From: Globodera rostochiensis
Lineage: Eukaryota > Nematoda > Chromadorea > Rhabditida > Heteroderidae
Reading direction: 5' to 3'
DNA: 64,000 bases
Assembly (NCBI GenBank): GCA_018350325.1
Contig: JAEVLN010000006.1
Coordinates: 3,114,693-3,178,692 of the forward strand
Part shown: positions 9,865 to 24,700 of the stretch, one piece after another
Layout: each line of letters starts with the position of its first letter
Numbering within the stretch: position 1 is the first letter of the stretch
The notes under the pieces: model-generated
The model's input: the letters and a program-made list of their open reading frames with translations, nothing else
What the model was told of the DNA's origin: nothing
Database searches by the model: none
Translations under genes and position numbers: made by a program

Positions 9865-10994
9865 TTATTTCTTCACGGAGTGTTCCACTTCAATTCTTTC
9901 AGTTCTTTTTTTCTTTGCAAGCTTCCAGGCCCACAAATTATCATCCGACGACGAGGGCATCGGATGCTGGGAAGTGCTGTAATAAGAAAATAAATCTATT
10001 TATAAATCCTTAAAAATTAAATTGTATTTTTTTTTTAAATGTTTTTTTTTGAATACTCGTTATCCGCAAAAGTTGGGCGGTTGTCCGGCAATGAATGTTC
10101 ATCAACGGAATTTTGATCCAAAATTGGACCAAATTGCTTTTTCCATCTATTTAGTGTTTTTGCACTAATATTCAGCCTTTTGGCAATATCGCTGTCCCTA
10201 ATTTTAGAATTTCTTTGTTTAATTTTGTAATATTTTCCCACCAATTCCAATTTCTCGCTTTCGGAGTATATAATTTGCGCTAAATTAATTTTAATAAATT
10301 TTAAAATTAATATTAAAAGTTTACTTTTAATTGGAAGTCCAAATTCTTTTTCCAAGAACAAAATGTGTCTACAGAAATGTCCAAATTATTCACTAATTTA
10401 TTCTGTTCTCCTGGCCGGCAGAGTTTGATGTCATCAATTCGTGTAATAAATTCGCGCTTTTTCTTTTCATAAAAACTTCTTTTGTTTATTTTTATTTTGC
10501 GGCTTAAGCCAAATTTTTTTTTCCACGATTGACTCCCAATTTGATTCCAATTTTCTGCTCAATTTTAACTCTTTCTGTTGCTGGGAATTTGCCTTTTTTT
10601 TGAATTCTTCTTTCAACGCGTGAAAATTGAAAATAATTTCTCGTTTTTTGCTCAGAGAATTTTTCTTTCGCACCATTTTCTTCATTAATTCCTCATCATT
10701 GCCTTGATCAACGCGATCCGGGTCTTCCTGTGTCAAATTCTGATCAGTCGAATCGGAATTATAAGCTTCAACATCCTGATCTATATTGTCATCATGATCA
10801 GCTTGTTCATTTAGTGCATTTTCTCCCGATAACGGCGATGTTTCCACTTTTATTTGTTGATGGTCATCTTCGTCCCATCCTTTCCCATATATTTCATCAA
10901 AACTTGGTCGAATTTTTCCGACTTTTGGTTCATTAACCGCCAAAATTAAATGTGCTGCATTTAAAAATAAAAATAATACAAGCAACAAATGCAT
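9865..10994 (-). CDS. Secreted protein with two helix-turn-helix-like repeats; two compensating frame breaks
   Basis: The start at 10994 gives a strong signal peptide (MHLLLVLFLFLNAAHLILA). An acidic stretch rich in Asp, Gln and Asn follows, then a basic stretch with RKKNSLSKKR. Two related repeats come next: LVNNLDISVDTFCSWKK (about 10345-10400) and IAKRLNISAKTLNRWKKQFG (about 10130-10195), like transposase or Brinker-type DNA-binding HTH motifs. The end, AWKLAKKKRTERIE, looks like an NLS. Exons: 10325-10994, 10279-10057, 9976-9865. The first repeat is readable only if the frame shifts at a T9 run (10514-10522) and returns at a T5 run (10347-10351). The flanking frames agree, so the two breaks compensate. 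Either these are sequence errors in homopolymers, or the gene is damaged. Without them it is about 334 residues. Confidence 0.6.
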
Positions 10995-12728
10995 TTCTTG
11001 AGTAATTTAGCTCTGAAAATATTTGGAAGAAATTATCATAAAATGTTGTATTAAAATTTTTAATGACGACCTATATTAACGTTAAACATAAATTTATATA
11101 GTGCAAATAAATGCATAAATTGATACTTAGTATTTCATTGGAAAAAGCTTAAGAAGTCAATAATATGATGTGATGAATGTAGTAAGAAATATAAAATGAG
11201 ACGTTATTGAATTCCAATTTTCTTTAAATTTATTTCAAACTTTAGCACCATAGTCGTTTAATTTCTGCAGGCTACATTTTTTTTTTTTTGTAATTTTCGT
11301 ATTCAAATTTTTTTACAAACAGTGAAAACTTTAATTATTTTAAAATCGGCACCGCCGACCTAATAAAACTAACTCAAATTCGGTGCATTCTTTTGATTGG
11401 TTTAAGTTTTCACAATTTTGCTTAAATTAACGCCGAATCGCTCTTCCTAAAGCAAAAAATTTAACAAAAAATCACTGACGCAAGAATGGATTTTATCTTA
11501 ATAAAGAAGCAATTTATTTTGTAAATTGGCATTTATTCGGAACGGATTATGATGGTGAAATAGTAGAAATATTCTGGAGTAATTAATAAAACAAAATATC
11601 AACAAAAATCCGGAACTGATCCTAATTGTCTCGTAATCTGCAAATTCATTCATTTATACAATGTAAAAATTTGGTCCATTCTTATACTCCGTCTGTTTGC
11701 ATATTTTCCCACCAGAGTTTGTTTTGTGTATGCATTTCCCCGCAGGGGTCATTTGTTTTGTTTGCACACTAACGTCTCACAAAGTGCACCAATTCCGCTG
11801 ACCAAATGCAAATCAATGGCCTCTATGTATGTATTCCGTCCGTGATTTTGGTCATAAATAATTAGGGGTGTTTATAAAGAAAGGACCGATCGAGATTTTC
11901 GATCGAAATTTCGGTAAATCTCGACGAGATTTTTTTCGAGATTCTTGATTGATAAAATTTTACCGGAGATTTTTTTGTGATTTTTCAGTAATCGCGAACG
12001 ACTCGATTGATGATATTTTTTCGAGATTTGTTCGACCTCAAGTCCTTTCTCTAGTTGTTATTTCCACATCGAACCGATTCAACAATGCCTGTCCCAGAAA
12101 ATTTTGGTAGGTCCGGTTACTCGAAACTTTCGATCGTTTGATTTCGAAATTTGCATTTTGCACACAAAAATGTGGCATTAAAATGCTTTTTGTCAAAATA
12201 AAAATGATTGTTGGCGGCTAATATTTAAAAAAAAAGCAAAATTTGAATTTATGTTTGAAAACCGAAGCCATCTTTCAAATCGATCACCATCTTTTGCTTT
12301 CTCCGTCCTGCTGCCCTGCCCTTCCCCTCCACCCTTTACTCTCACAGTGGACAAATAAATACATTTTGTCGTCATCCGTGCTGGCCAAACAGCCAAAGCG
12401 CCCAACCCACCACAAATACCTTCAAACGAATGACTCACCGCCATTAAATTTAAATTTTTGACTGAACCAATCGGAAATTTGATAGTTTATTTTGTTTTAT
12501 TTGATTTGAATTGAATAACAAAAATAATTATTGAACAAACACCAATAATTTTTAAAGATTGGAATCAATTCGTGTTATTTTATTTCGTTAAAAATTATTT
12601 TAAAAAATTTGAATTTGATTTACATACCTATAATGGCAAAAATAAAAATCATTAAAATGTCCAATTAACAAACCAATTAACTTTAACAAAGTATGTAAAA
12701 AAGACACGGCCGCCTACCATCGTTATTA
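10995..12728. other. Divergent intergenic region upstream of the bark-like gene
   Basis: AT-rich, between the 10994 start (minus) and the 12729 start (plus). It contains one GATCGAGA-family repeat at about 11878-12050. Open frames at 12193-12461 are unsupported. Confidence 0.45.
11878..12050. repeat. GATCGAGA-family palindromic repeat
   Basis: It begins AAGGACCGATCGAGATTTTC and ends TCGACCTCAAGTCCTTTCTC, so the outer words are inverted. The interior is built from GATCGAGA, CGAGATT and TCGATCG words. Related copies lie at about 22262-22345, 28914-29160, 40158-40262, 40894-41062 and in the second RacGAP copy. Confidence 0.55.
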
Positions 12729-15700
12729 ATGCAAAATTTTGTCATTCTGTTTCTTCTATCGTTTTTGGCATTCTTTTTCGGCACCGTTCATTCACAACAA
12801 CCGCCGTTGGCCGATGGACTGGAGCCAACTCGACAACGAATTCGCAACACTCTTGGCGGCTTCTACTCGGGCAATGTCACACTATTCTTCCGCAACTCAC
12901 CGTACAGGTGAATGACAATTTTTGATGCCAAAAATGGAGATTCAAGACTCAATACAGTTCCGGAATTTACAGGAAGTTTAAAGATTTATGCTCTGAGATT
13001 TGTTACTGCCTTGTTAATTTTGATATGTTCTGACCCAATATCAAACTATTTGAAACGAAATATGATTATTCCACCGATAGGTTCGAGAAAATTGGGATTA
13101 ATTTTAAATTTATGCTACATTTCACTTTATATCAGGACTCCCACCTTATAAAGACTAGGCTAAAGGACAAATATGCTGATTTCTATTTTGTCTGTTTTGT
13201 TAAGGGATTTACAACCAAAATTTCAAAAATGCGGTTCTTTGCGTTCGGCTTTTTTTGCACGAGTAACGATTTAATAAATTAGGTATCCGATATCCTGGAA
13301 ACCGGGTAATAATGATATCATGGTGTTAATTAGCTCTAATTGATCATCTTTTTCAGGGTGGAACGAGAGTTGATTGTCGAATCTGGCTCAACAATGACAA
13401 TTGAAACCGGAGTTCAAATGTATTTTGACACAGGAATTGGCATGAAAGGTAAAAAAAGTGTTGTTTATTTAATCAACAAATTGCACACGTTTATGTTTCG
13501 CAGTTTTTGGCACTTTGCAAGCAATTGGCAACGAATTCGCGCACATTCAAATGCTACCGTATCAACAACAACTTGTCTACGATGAAAAAATGCCTGATTT
13601 TCGTCTAATTGACGGCCCCACCGTTCGGCAAGGCCGCCTACAGGTAATTCAATGAAACATTTTAATAAAATAAAGAAATTATTTTAATTTAAAAAGGCGC
13701 GTTTTCGGAACCGTTGGCGTTCCGTGTGTACTCAGCTGACCAATTGGACCAGTATCGACACGGGCACCGCGTGCCGTTCCATGGGCTTCTCCGATGGCGC
13801 ATTCTGGCGATTTTTTCGGCGCAACAACGACACGTACCCTATTGCAATGCCGAATCCGGAATGCTCACAGGACAAAAGTTCGGACGGAAACAAATTCAAA
13901 TAGAATTTTGGCAATAAAAAATCATCACAATTTTAATTTTCAGATTCACTATGGAATTGCCCAGGCTTTGCACATCATGAACAGATTCCATTATCGGAAA
14001 ATTTGTGCCAGGGCGAGGATGACATTGGCATTTATTGCTGGGGACGTCCCAGCTTCACGGGATGGGCTCGTCATTGGAAAGGTAAAAGAAACTTTAATTC
14101 AAAATTTTTTGAGACAAAAATTGAAATTTTTCAATGTTTTAACTCAAAGTTTAAACAAAGCTAATTTGTAAGACAATTTTTGGATTTCCGAAACATTTAG
14201 ATTTTGGCGGAAGTTGGTCCATTTAGGGGAGCAATTTTTGTGGAGTCTGTTTGAATGTTTGATTTATTATCAGTGTTGATTTTGTAAATATATTTTACAT
14301 TCTGATTATGATTTTATGGTTGTTAAAAAAATTCAACAATTTTTTAAAAATGAGTAGATAAAACTTTAACCGATATAAATAAACAACAAAAATAACATTT
14401 TTTTCAATTAATAAAATTAATTTGTAGGCATCCAGCTGTTCCATTCGCCATTCACTTTTGTGCCGGCGGATCCGGACGGTGTGGCGGTGCAGCGCGAGTC
14501 GTTGAGTCGGCTTGAATTTGTGGACATTTTGTACGGGGGATATGATGGTGCCACAAAAAATGTGACGCCGTCTTTGTACGTGGAGGGCGTGCCGCCGTTG
14601 ATGAACGGCATCCGGGTGCAGCACAGTGCATACGATGGCGTTTATTTTTGGAAGCCGGATGTGAGTGTGGACAATAATTAAATCAATTATTTATTTTAGG
14701 CTTATAAAAAAGGGGCTAAAATTTCAACAAAATAGTTCAATAAAATTACAAGTACACATCTATTCAATTTACACAACTTCAATAATTGATCATTTAATTT
14801 TTTGAGAGTAAATGAGCGGTTGTCAATAATGTTTAAAATTTAAAATTCATATATTTATTAACTTGAAGGCAAATTTTAATCATCATTAATTAATTATTAA
14901 ACACTAATTTTTTTCTATATTTTTCGTTTCTTGAGAACAGGAGTGAATGTTCCATTTCTTATTTATAGGGCCCTATTCTAATTGCCAACTCAACATTTTC
15001 TCATAATCGAGGGCACGGAATTGTGATTGAGAGCGCTACGGATGGACGCGCATTCATCAACCAGACTCGAATTGAGGTCAAATATTTTGCAAAAAAAAAA
15101 AATTATTTGATTTAATTAATTCAAGAGTCTCGACCAATGTTTTCACTAATTCGAATAAATATTCAACAGTTTCAAATTTAATCAAAGTATAGGCTAATTA
15201 CGGTGATGGCATTTTTTACCGGCAAATGCATGACGAATTGTCCGCCACACAAAATTTGCTTGGCCTTGAAATTGGCGTTCCATTGTCGATAGAGGAAGCA
15301 AAATCGGCAAAAAGTATTTATTTTATCCATTTCCATTGTATATTAACAATTTTTTCTTGGCATTTCTATTTAATAGACATTTAATATCTTTTTTTATTAT
15401 TTTTCACGAAGATTCAGCCGCTAGGCACATCGGTGACAGGCCCCGAGTGGACATGTGCCAACCTTCTGCCCAACTTCCCCACAACATTTTCTTTCCGCAT
15501 TTGGTTGTTGCCGAGCTACGGAATGGCACTTTGCTTTCATCGGACCCGCTGTTGATGCCGTTCATTTGCTCGTTGAACGTCGCATTGCCGTCCCGGCTTC
15601 CCTATGTGTACACCATTCAGGTAGAGGGGTGAGGCCAAAAAATTTTGTTTAAATTTTAATGAATTAAATTTCTTTTAAATTTTTATAAATACCTAATGTA

Positions 15701-18700
15701 ATGTGAGGTTTTAAAGCTCAAAAAATCTTAAATAGACGAGGAAAAAATGCCAAAATAGGCACCAAAAATCAAACGCATACTTAAAATTAGGTATGAAAAA
15801 ATATATCAAAATAATGGTTAAAGTTAAAACAAAACATATTTCTTACAATTAAAACATTATATGATATAACAAAAATAACGACCCGCAAGGGATTATTTTG
15901 ATTGCTTTTTTCTTTATTAATTTTTAAAAAAATGACCAATAAATTGGTAGCCTTGAAAAGAAAATTCGAAAATTTTGTTTTTTGCTCTTTTCTTAAATAA
16001 TTTTTGGAAAAAATGCCAAAAATATGTTTTTAAATTCGGATAACGGCGTAAAACCGAATACCCTAAAATTCGCGCAAAATTTTTAAAATAGCTAATTTTA
16101 ATTTCTTTTAACCAATTTTGTTCAGTTTATCAACGTTCGAAATCAGCACCATCTTATTGGAGAGTTTGAGACGCGATCATTTTTTGTGATTTGTAACGGC
16201 AACGCTTCGGTCTGTCCGTTGCTCTAATTGCTAAAATAATTAAAATCAATTTTAAAGGTTCCAACATTATGCCAAACGGAGCGATACCGAGTGCCAATTT
16301 TGGATGGCGTTCTGCCACAAAGTGTGTCACTCAACAGCAATGGCCAGCCAATCTTTTTGGGCATTGAACACAGACCAAAAAGGTAAAAAAACCAATTATT
16401 TTTTAAATAAATTTAAAAATTATAGTTTTTCAATTTTTAGTGATTCTTCCAATACCGTTTCTGCTGATGTGACAGTGCTCTTCAGACTTCATGCTTCCGT
16501 TGATCATAAGGCCTTCTACGGGCTGAACGTCACAAATAGTGCTGTTCTGAATAACACCGGAAATGGGGTGAATGCGAATAAATTTTTTTTTGCAGTAATC
16601 ACTAGGGCCAAGATTTATATTAACTAAAAAATGTTCTATTGACTTAAGCTCCAATTCAAAAATTTTTTGGCGTTATTTTTGGGCTTCTTTGATGATAAGC
16701 TATTCGCAAAAAAAAACATTTTAAAAAATATAAATCTCGGCCTTAGTAATCATATTGTTTAATTATATTTTCTGTTCAAATTATTTAAATAAATCATAAA
16801 TAATAAAAATATATTATTATAATAATAACGGCACAGATCAAAGCGTCACAAATTCGCGATCGATTTGCACTGCATAATGTCAGTGTTGAGGGCAATCAAG
16901 GCTTGGCCGGACTGCTAGTCCGGGATGGCGCTGCCGATATTTGGCTCAATGACACATCCTTCAGTTGGAATTGGGGCGACGGTTTGCGCATTTATAAACA
17001 ATTTTCAAATTAATTTTGGAAATTTTTATTCTTTCTTTCAACAGGCATAAACATTTCATACGCTGGCGGCTCAATTAATTTAAACACATCCAAAATTGTT
17101 GGCAATCGCTGGAGGGGTTTGTAGAAAAAAATTTTGTTCATGAATTTTTTTTTAAATGCCACACTTTCGTAGGCTTTTCCTTTCACCATAATGGCACAAT
17201 TCCGTATTGGCCACTACGACACGAAGTGGTGATCAAGGGTCGTCCGGTGAACAATTTGTTTTTCCCGCGCATGTTAATTTCCGGCAATGCCTGGGGCGGT
17301 GTTTTGGTCGGAAATTTTTGTACACCGACGCCAAATTCATGTTAAAAATAAATGATTGTTGGCATTCCATCTAAACACAAATTTTGCAGTTAAATCGAAT
17401 TGGCCTTCCGCTCTTTTTGGCGGTGTGCCTGATGCCAAAGTATTGATTAATTGGGTCGAATTTTCGGACAACTTCTACCATCCCAATGTGGAAGTGTTCG
17501 CGTGCCAACATTCCGCTCAGCCTTTGATGCATGTTGACTTAAGCGGAGTTCGTTAAATTTGATAGTATTTTAATTGGAGATTTTTATTTAGCCATTATTA
17601 TTATTATTATATTTATTATTTTAAAGAATACATTCATGGGCGGCACTGGCATAGGTTTTCGAATGGAGCCATGCGTGAACACGGAGCTGGTGGTCAACAG
17701 CAACAAATTTCATGGCATTCAAAACACCGCTCTCCTGATCCGAAATGCTCGGTAAGAAAGGATTAATGATTCGCGAGAGTCTCGGATTTTCTCGGGTTTT
17801 TTGGAGCCTTGTCTCCGTTCTCGGGGTCATTTCTCGGTAAATTTTACTTCTTGAGCATAACTAGAAAGGATGATCAGATATTATAATATGACTTTGGACA
17901 TTATGAATTTGATCTGATCCATGTAAAAAATCATTTATTATTTTTAAGATGGCCTCAGCTTTCTGCCCTCCCAGCTCGTGTACATATCGCCAAAAATGAT
18001 ATCAAAATGAACACCGCTCAATTCATTGTTTCTATTGGACTGAACGAAGATTCGCTCCATCAATCATTAGTGTTCAATCAACAAAATGAGGCATAAAAAA
18101 CTAAATATTTTACAATTTTTTGTTATAATTTTTAATAATTAACAAAAACAAATGGATTTAACTATGTTCAAATTGTAAATTGAAATCATTCAGTGATCAA
18201 GACAAAATCTTTAGAAATTGAGTCACAAAATTTGCTATTTTTTAATTTCAAGCAATTGCATATTTATTCATTTTTAAAATAAATTTTAAGATCCGCGGTA
18301 ACACTGTGCTGAACCCATTTCCGTTTTTGAAGCCGCGTTCCACTCCATACGCGGCATTGGTTGTCTCGTCAAGCAATGTTTTGATCAAACACAACTGTTT
18401 TCGCAATCCAAACGCTGATTTTGAAATTGGTAAGTTGAAATTGTTCGGACAAATTATATCGATCAAAATTATATGTATTTTTTTATAAAAATTTATTTTT
18501 TAATAGCTTTTGTATTTTAATATTTTAAAATTCTATTTGTGTTTTTTTTATAAAAATTATTTCTTAATAAATAGATTTTAAAATTTATCGATCAAAATTA
18601 AATGGATTTTTTAATAAGTTTTAAATTTTAAGATTTAAAATTCTTCAGAAATAACAAAATCAAAAAACTAAAAAATATTTATATTAAGGCACTGAATTGA

Positions 18701-21700
18701 TGGAACATGCAAAACGAATTGATGCCCGCGAAAACAATTGGGGTGATCCGCAGGCGAACAATTTCATGAATCGAATTTTTGATCAATTCAATCGATATTC
18801 ATTGGCCACTATTGAAGTAGAGGAGACATTATCCCAAATTTAAAATTAATGAGATCTGACTCCAATTCTGATCATTGTTAAATATAATTAATATTTTTAA
18901 TTTTAAATTAACCATTTTTTAGATTAACCCCTACGCTGCAGTTTGCAATCAACGCGCTCCCACACTCACTTTTTTGCAACAATTTTTCCGACAATTCCGT
19001 GCGCCAAACAACCCTTTTCTGCTCGGGGGCACTGTGTTCGAAAACAACGATTTGCCCCGAGGCAAATACATTGTACAGGTGGCAGCAGTTAAACGATTCA
19101 AAATTACTAATCATCAGCAGCTACTGTATTCAAAAAAAACACCTGACATACGAAAGCTACTGTAATAGTATTGTTTGGTGCTTTTCCTCGTTTGTAAATG
19201 GTGTCTATTTGTTTATTATTTGATTTTTGGGTTCACCAAAAATTACTTTAACCAATGGGGGTTTTTTTGTTGTTAAATATTGTGTCGAATTTGTTAAAAT
19301 AATTAAAAATTCTTATTTACAAATATGTTCAGGATGATTTGCACATTACGCCTGGAGCAAAGCTGACCTTAACGCCGGGCACAACGCTTGAATTCATGAG
19401 TGGCATTGGAATGCTTGTTCAGGCAAAAACTTTTTTATTGATAATTTAATTTACGTAATTTTTAAAAAAAATTTAAAATGTTCCTCAGGGTGAATTGTTG
19501 CGCAACGATCTTTCTGGCGCAGGTCCTTTGCTACCAATTGTGTTCACAGGCCAACCATTGGGCCGAAATCTACCGAAACTTGAGCAACTTCGATTGGTTG
19601 ACGAATTTGGGGATGAAAATGTTTTGGCTGGTCGGCTTGAAGTGCGAAACCAATTTTTTTATTTTAATGAAATTTAATATTTTTTTAAATTTTGACAATG
19701 CTTGCAGGTTCGTCTTGAACCCGATGGACAGTGGGGGACGGTTTGCAATCGTTCATGGACTGCACAACATGCACAGCTTGCATGCAACCAACTCGGCCTT
19801 ACAATGGACCCGCAACATTTTGAAAATTGGCGAATTTTTCCACCTCCTGGCCAACTTTTGATTGTGATGGACAACATTCGATGCGAAGAGCGCGAATGGG
19901 ACTTAACCAAGTGAGAAAATGATTAAAAAAATTGGCCTTATAAAAATATGTTTTTCGTTTTCTTTAATTAATTTAATCATTGTAATTGGGAGCCTCTAAT
20001 TCTTCTGATTACTGCAACAACAAAAAATGGGCGGTAAAATGACGATATTAACTGAAAAGAAAATTCGGCAAAAAGCATTTTTTTATTTCCTTGAAATTAC
20101 TAATGAGACTAATTAATTTATTTTACTATTAAAATATTTCAAGCATCTGAATTGTTATAATTAATTTAATGTATTTTTATTGGTTTTTATTAGTTATTTC
20201 AATTTTTTTGAATTTCATCATTTTTACATGACGTTAAAAACTTATTAAATCAAATAAACTAACATTTTAACGAAGATAATTACAGCATTTTTAGAGGAGA
20301 TTTGATCATTAATTACATTAGCAGAGTATGAGAAAAGTTATTTTAAATTCACCCCAATTTCGGGTTACTGTAATTTCTGTAAATCAAAATATTTAAATTT
20401 ATAAAAATTTCTGTCTGTTTGTCCAGGTGCCGTCACGATGGCACCGCCCACAATGTGCGCTCGTCTTGTCGTCCAACTGAGGTGGTCGGGTTACGGTGTG
20501 CCCCACCGTACTGGGCCGGTGTACGGTACTCGTTGTTGGCCAACCCACCGACGATCACGGGCCAACCAACAATGAGCAATTGGGTGCTGGAGAAGGCTGG
20601 TCTATTTGACTTTAGGACGTCCACATTCGGTCCCGCCTTGCAGGTGCTGTTGCCAAAATAAATTGGACATTTCGCCAAAAAAAAATTTTTGCTTTTGCTT
20701 AAGATTGACTGGAATTATCACAACTTTTTCGGACTGACCATCAGGGACAATTTCCATGATGGTCTGGACATTTTGTATAATGATTTGACCCGAAAGCCAA
20801 CCATCGGGAAATCATTGATTACAAGGAATCGCAGGAACGGAATGGTGATCCGATCAATGGGACTTTCGGCAGAAAATGTATTCTTTATTATAAATATTTG
20901 ATCATTTTTCTTTAATAAAAATTTCAGTTACGAATTGAACGTAATGGCGAGGCAGGAGTACGGTATCTTCCACACATTTCTACCGTTCTCCAGCGTAACA
21001 TTGTTTCGTGGCTTGACCGTGCTGAACAGCCCGAACTTGAGGCAAATGGCATCTATTTGATACCCCAAGAAAGCAATGAACATGGCCAGAAGCGTTTAAA
21101 ATTTTTTGAATCACAATTGGACCAACGCAAATTTTTGGTTGCCCATACGAGCTCGGAATGTCCACTGAGTATTTTACAATTTTTAATTTAAAATTGGTTA
21201 AATCAAAATTTTTTTAAAAGCTCCATTGAAGCCTTGCCATTATGAACTGGACTTGGAAGCAGTCGGGCATGAATACGGCTTGCCCCCTAAATTGGTTGTT
21301 CAAATTGTGAACCGTGCTAACAATGAAAGTGATGAGGACGCAATTTTTGAGGATCCGCAAACAAATCGGTGAAATTTTAATTTTTTTTTGAATTTAAATA
21401 AAAAATAAAATAATTAAATTTAATAGACGCTGGAGTGTTCGTCGTCAATTCATTCAGTTTCCGTTGTTAGCCACTGGGCCACGTCTTCGCATAGTTTACC
21501 GTCGTTCTTATGGGCCTCCATCGCTTGTGCTGCTCGTACTGTTCCTGGACGCTCAGGAATATTTGGACCAATTTGTTCATGGTTAGCCAGCACTTTAGGA
21601 CAATTTAGAATTGGGAATTGGTTCAATTGGACTACAATTGAAATTTGGGCCTAAGTTAAATGGCCTATAAATTTTTTTTAAGTATTAATATTGATTTTTT

Positions 21701-24700
21701 ATACAGTATATTCTTTTATTAGTTTATGACTCAGTCATCTACGGTAACCAATACGGTGTTTCTGCAGTCCATTACAGTAACCACACAACGCAGGACGGGT
21801 CAATGCTGATAAACAGGTCGATTCATTTATTAGTAAATTCTCGCAATGTTCAAATTTTATTATTAAAATTTATTCCTAAAAAAATAATAAAGGACAAAAA
21901 AAAAAAATTAATTTTTTTAAATTTAAGTATGATTTTAAAATTAAATTAAATTAAAGATATCAAATCACTGTTTAAATACTATGACTTTGTTATTCAGATA
22001 TTCCGTGGAAAAATTGTGGTTCCAGCGAGTGAATTTCAGCGAAAATTCGGAGGCCGTCATTTGGGTACACTCGCCTGATCATGTTGTGTTGGACGGCACT
22101 CAGTTGGCTGAGATTGGATGGCACGTGGACAATTGTTCCATTGTCGGAAATCGGGGACCAATTGTGGACACCCACAGAGATTTTGTAAGATGGATTAATT
22201 TAGAGAAAATTAAAAATTTTCCTTTTTTAACAAAAATTTTTGAGCGGTTGATGTGTAGAGTAATTCGAGCACGGAAGATTCTCGATCGAAATTTTACCGA
22301 GATTTATCGAGATTTTTGATCGAAATCTCGATCGGTCTTCAAGTCCATACTCTAGTATTAATTATTCATTTTTTGCACAGTTTGCCAGCGCTAATATTTT
22401 TCATTGGAATTTTTGGTCAAATACTTTTGCCAACAATTCAAATGCCGGTGTCCAAGTCCACTTACCGGATTCGTGGGACCTTCGGGGTAGGCTTCATCAT
22501 TCTTTTTGGATGACCGAGAATCGTTTTGAGGTGAGTTGTTTGAAAAAAACCCTCCTAATTTTATTAATAATTTAATTTGCTTTAGAGAAATACCAACTTC
22601 ATAGTTCAACTGTCCGGCTATTTTGCATTTGCAAACATTTCGTCAAATAATTTTACCGACAATTACGCATCATTTGACCATGTATTTTGAAAAATTAAAT
22701 TTTATTTAAAAATTCCAAAAACAAATCGCCAAACTCTAATTATGTATTACAAACAAATTATGTTAGAAACCCTATGAAGGTGTTCCAGGGGTATTCAGGG
22801 TCGAGGAATCTGAATAGGACCTCCATATTGACCATTCGAACCCCGGATCCGAATTGGAACACTTTTTCAAAAAATCAAAATCTTCCAAAATCAATTTTGG
22901 TTGCAAAATCATTGATTATTTGCATTTTTTTTTTGTTGCATTTTGTGCTTTTAAATAATTGTACTAATTTTAAGTTCGGGTCCAGGGTTCGAAAAAATAT
23001 TTGAATAAAATTGGGGAATATTTTGTGCATTTTAAGAAAAAAAAAATTGCATTTTGTGCATATTTTGAAAATTTTTTGCTCTTTCAATTTTTATCATTTT
23101 CAGGGAATTGTCCAGCTTTTGGGCATGGAAAAACAATTGGTAATGGAACGGAACAGATTCTTCACAAACTTTGGCCATTGGATGGTGCGAATGGAAACAA
23201 CGGGCCAACTTCTCAGGGCCGAAGAAGTGCCGGCACAGATACAGTACAACTATTTTCAGGTACTGTAATCCGCGTTCTGTTTGCCATTCATTTATTATTT
23301 AACAAATGATTACCTATTTATTCATCTAATTATTTGAAAATTTTCATTAAAAGGAACGCATTCATTTTTAGTTTAATCGCTTTTTGCATCCGACTGATGA
23401 TTATGTGGAGATGTGGCCAAGATCGTATACGCTGGGCATATTCGGCATACAAAAAGTGGACATCCACTTCAACAGATTCAAGTAATTTAAAAATAACTTT
23501 TAAACATTTTAATTAAATAATTTTATTGTGCGAGAAATTAATTTTATAATTTAATTTCAGAAATGTTTTGTTGGATTTTGAGCTAGTTGCAGCACTTCAG
23601 CCGCAGTTAGCCGCTTCTTCTAAAGAAATTTTAAATGCTACACACAATTTCTGGGGCGTGGCCAACGAAGCCGAATTGGGACAGAGGGTGAAAAAAAGCA
23701 ATTTTTTAAGATTTTCTAAATCGAGAATATTTATTTTTGTAGTTTAATTTAAATATGAATTCATGGACCAGTGATTGATAAGAATGAATTCATTTATAAA
23801 CATTTATTTAAAGGTGTTCGATGTTGATGATTGGAATTCACTGTGTACAGCCGAAACAAGTCCATATTACACAACGGAAGAACTGTTCATCAATTTTTGG
23901 TGTTCTTATTTAAATGTTTCAATTTTTACAATTTTATTTTTTATTTAAAACTAGGGTTGCTTTCCGACCCTCGGGGGTAGGAATCGGGGGACGCCAAATC
24001 GGGGGTGAGACCCAAAAATGTTGGGAGGTGTTGGAGTCGGGGGGGGGGGGGGGAGCAATCTATGGCGTCGAGGCCTCGGGGACGTGAAACCGGGGGCCGA
24101 GGTGAGGCCCAACCCTATTTAAACCTTTAGACAATAACAATTTTTTAGGTGGGGACCAGAGCGCGGTCAATTGTCTTGGTCTGCCGACCCGCGCACCATT
24201 GATGCACCAGTGCACGATTTACGTGGACGTATTTGGACTGATCGAAGGCTGGCGTTAGAGCCAGAAAAATGGTTTAAAATTTTCAAATTTTTTTTTAATT
24301 TGAATATTTTTTAGGTACCCTTTTCCCTACTATTATCGACCGTTTCGGCCCTACCGTATCACTCGCGATTTGACCATAATGCCCGGTGCTACACTGACCA
24401 TTGAGAAAAATGTTGAAGTGCATGTGTGGCCAAATGTGCGGATTCTGGTTTATGGAAGTTTAATTGCTGATGCTACACTATGGCAGGTCCATGAAAAAAA
24501 TGCTGGGATTTGTTGTTAAAATTAAGATGGAAAATAGGGGAACAATTTTGTGTTGAAAAAAAATTTAAAAAATCTACTAAAATAAAAATTGCAGGAATTT
24601 TATTTGAATCATTGACAACTAAGTCATTGGAAGGAAATTATTTCAATTTTAAAAAAATTAAAATTAAATAAATAATTACAGCCAATACGCTTCAAGCCGA

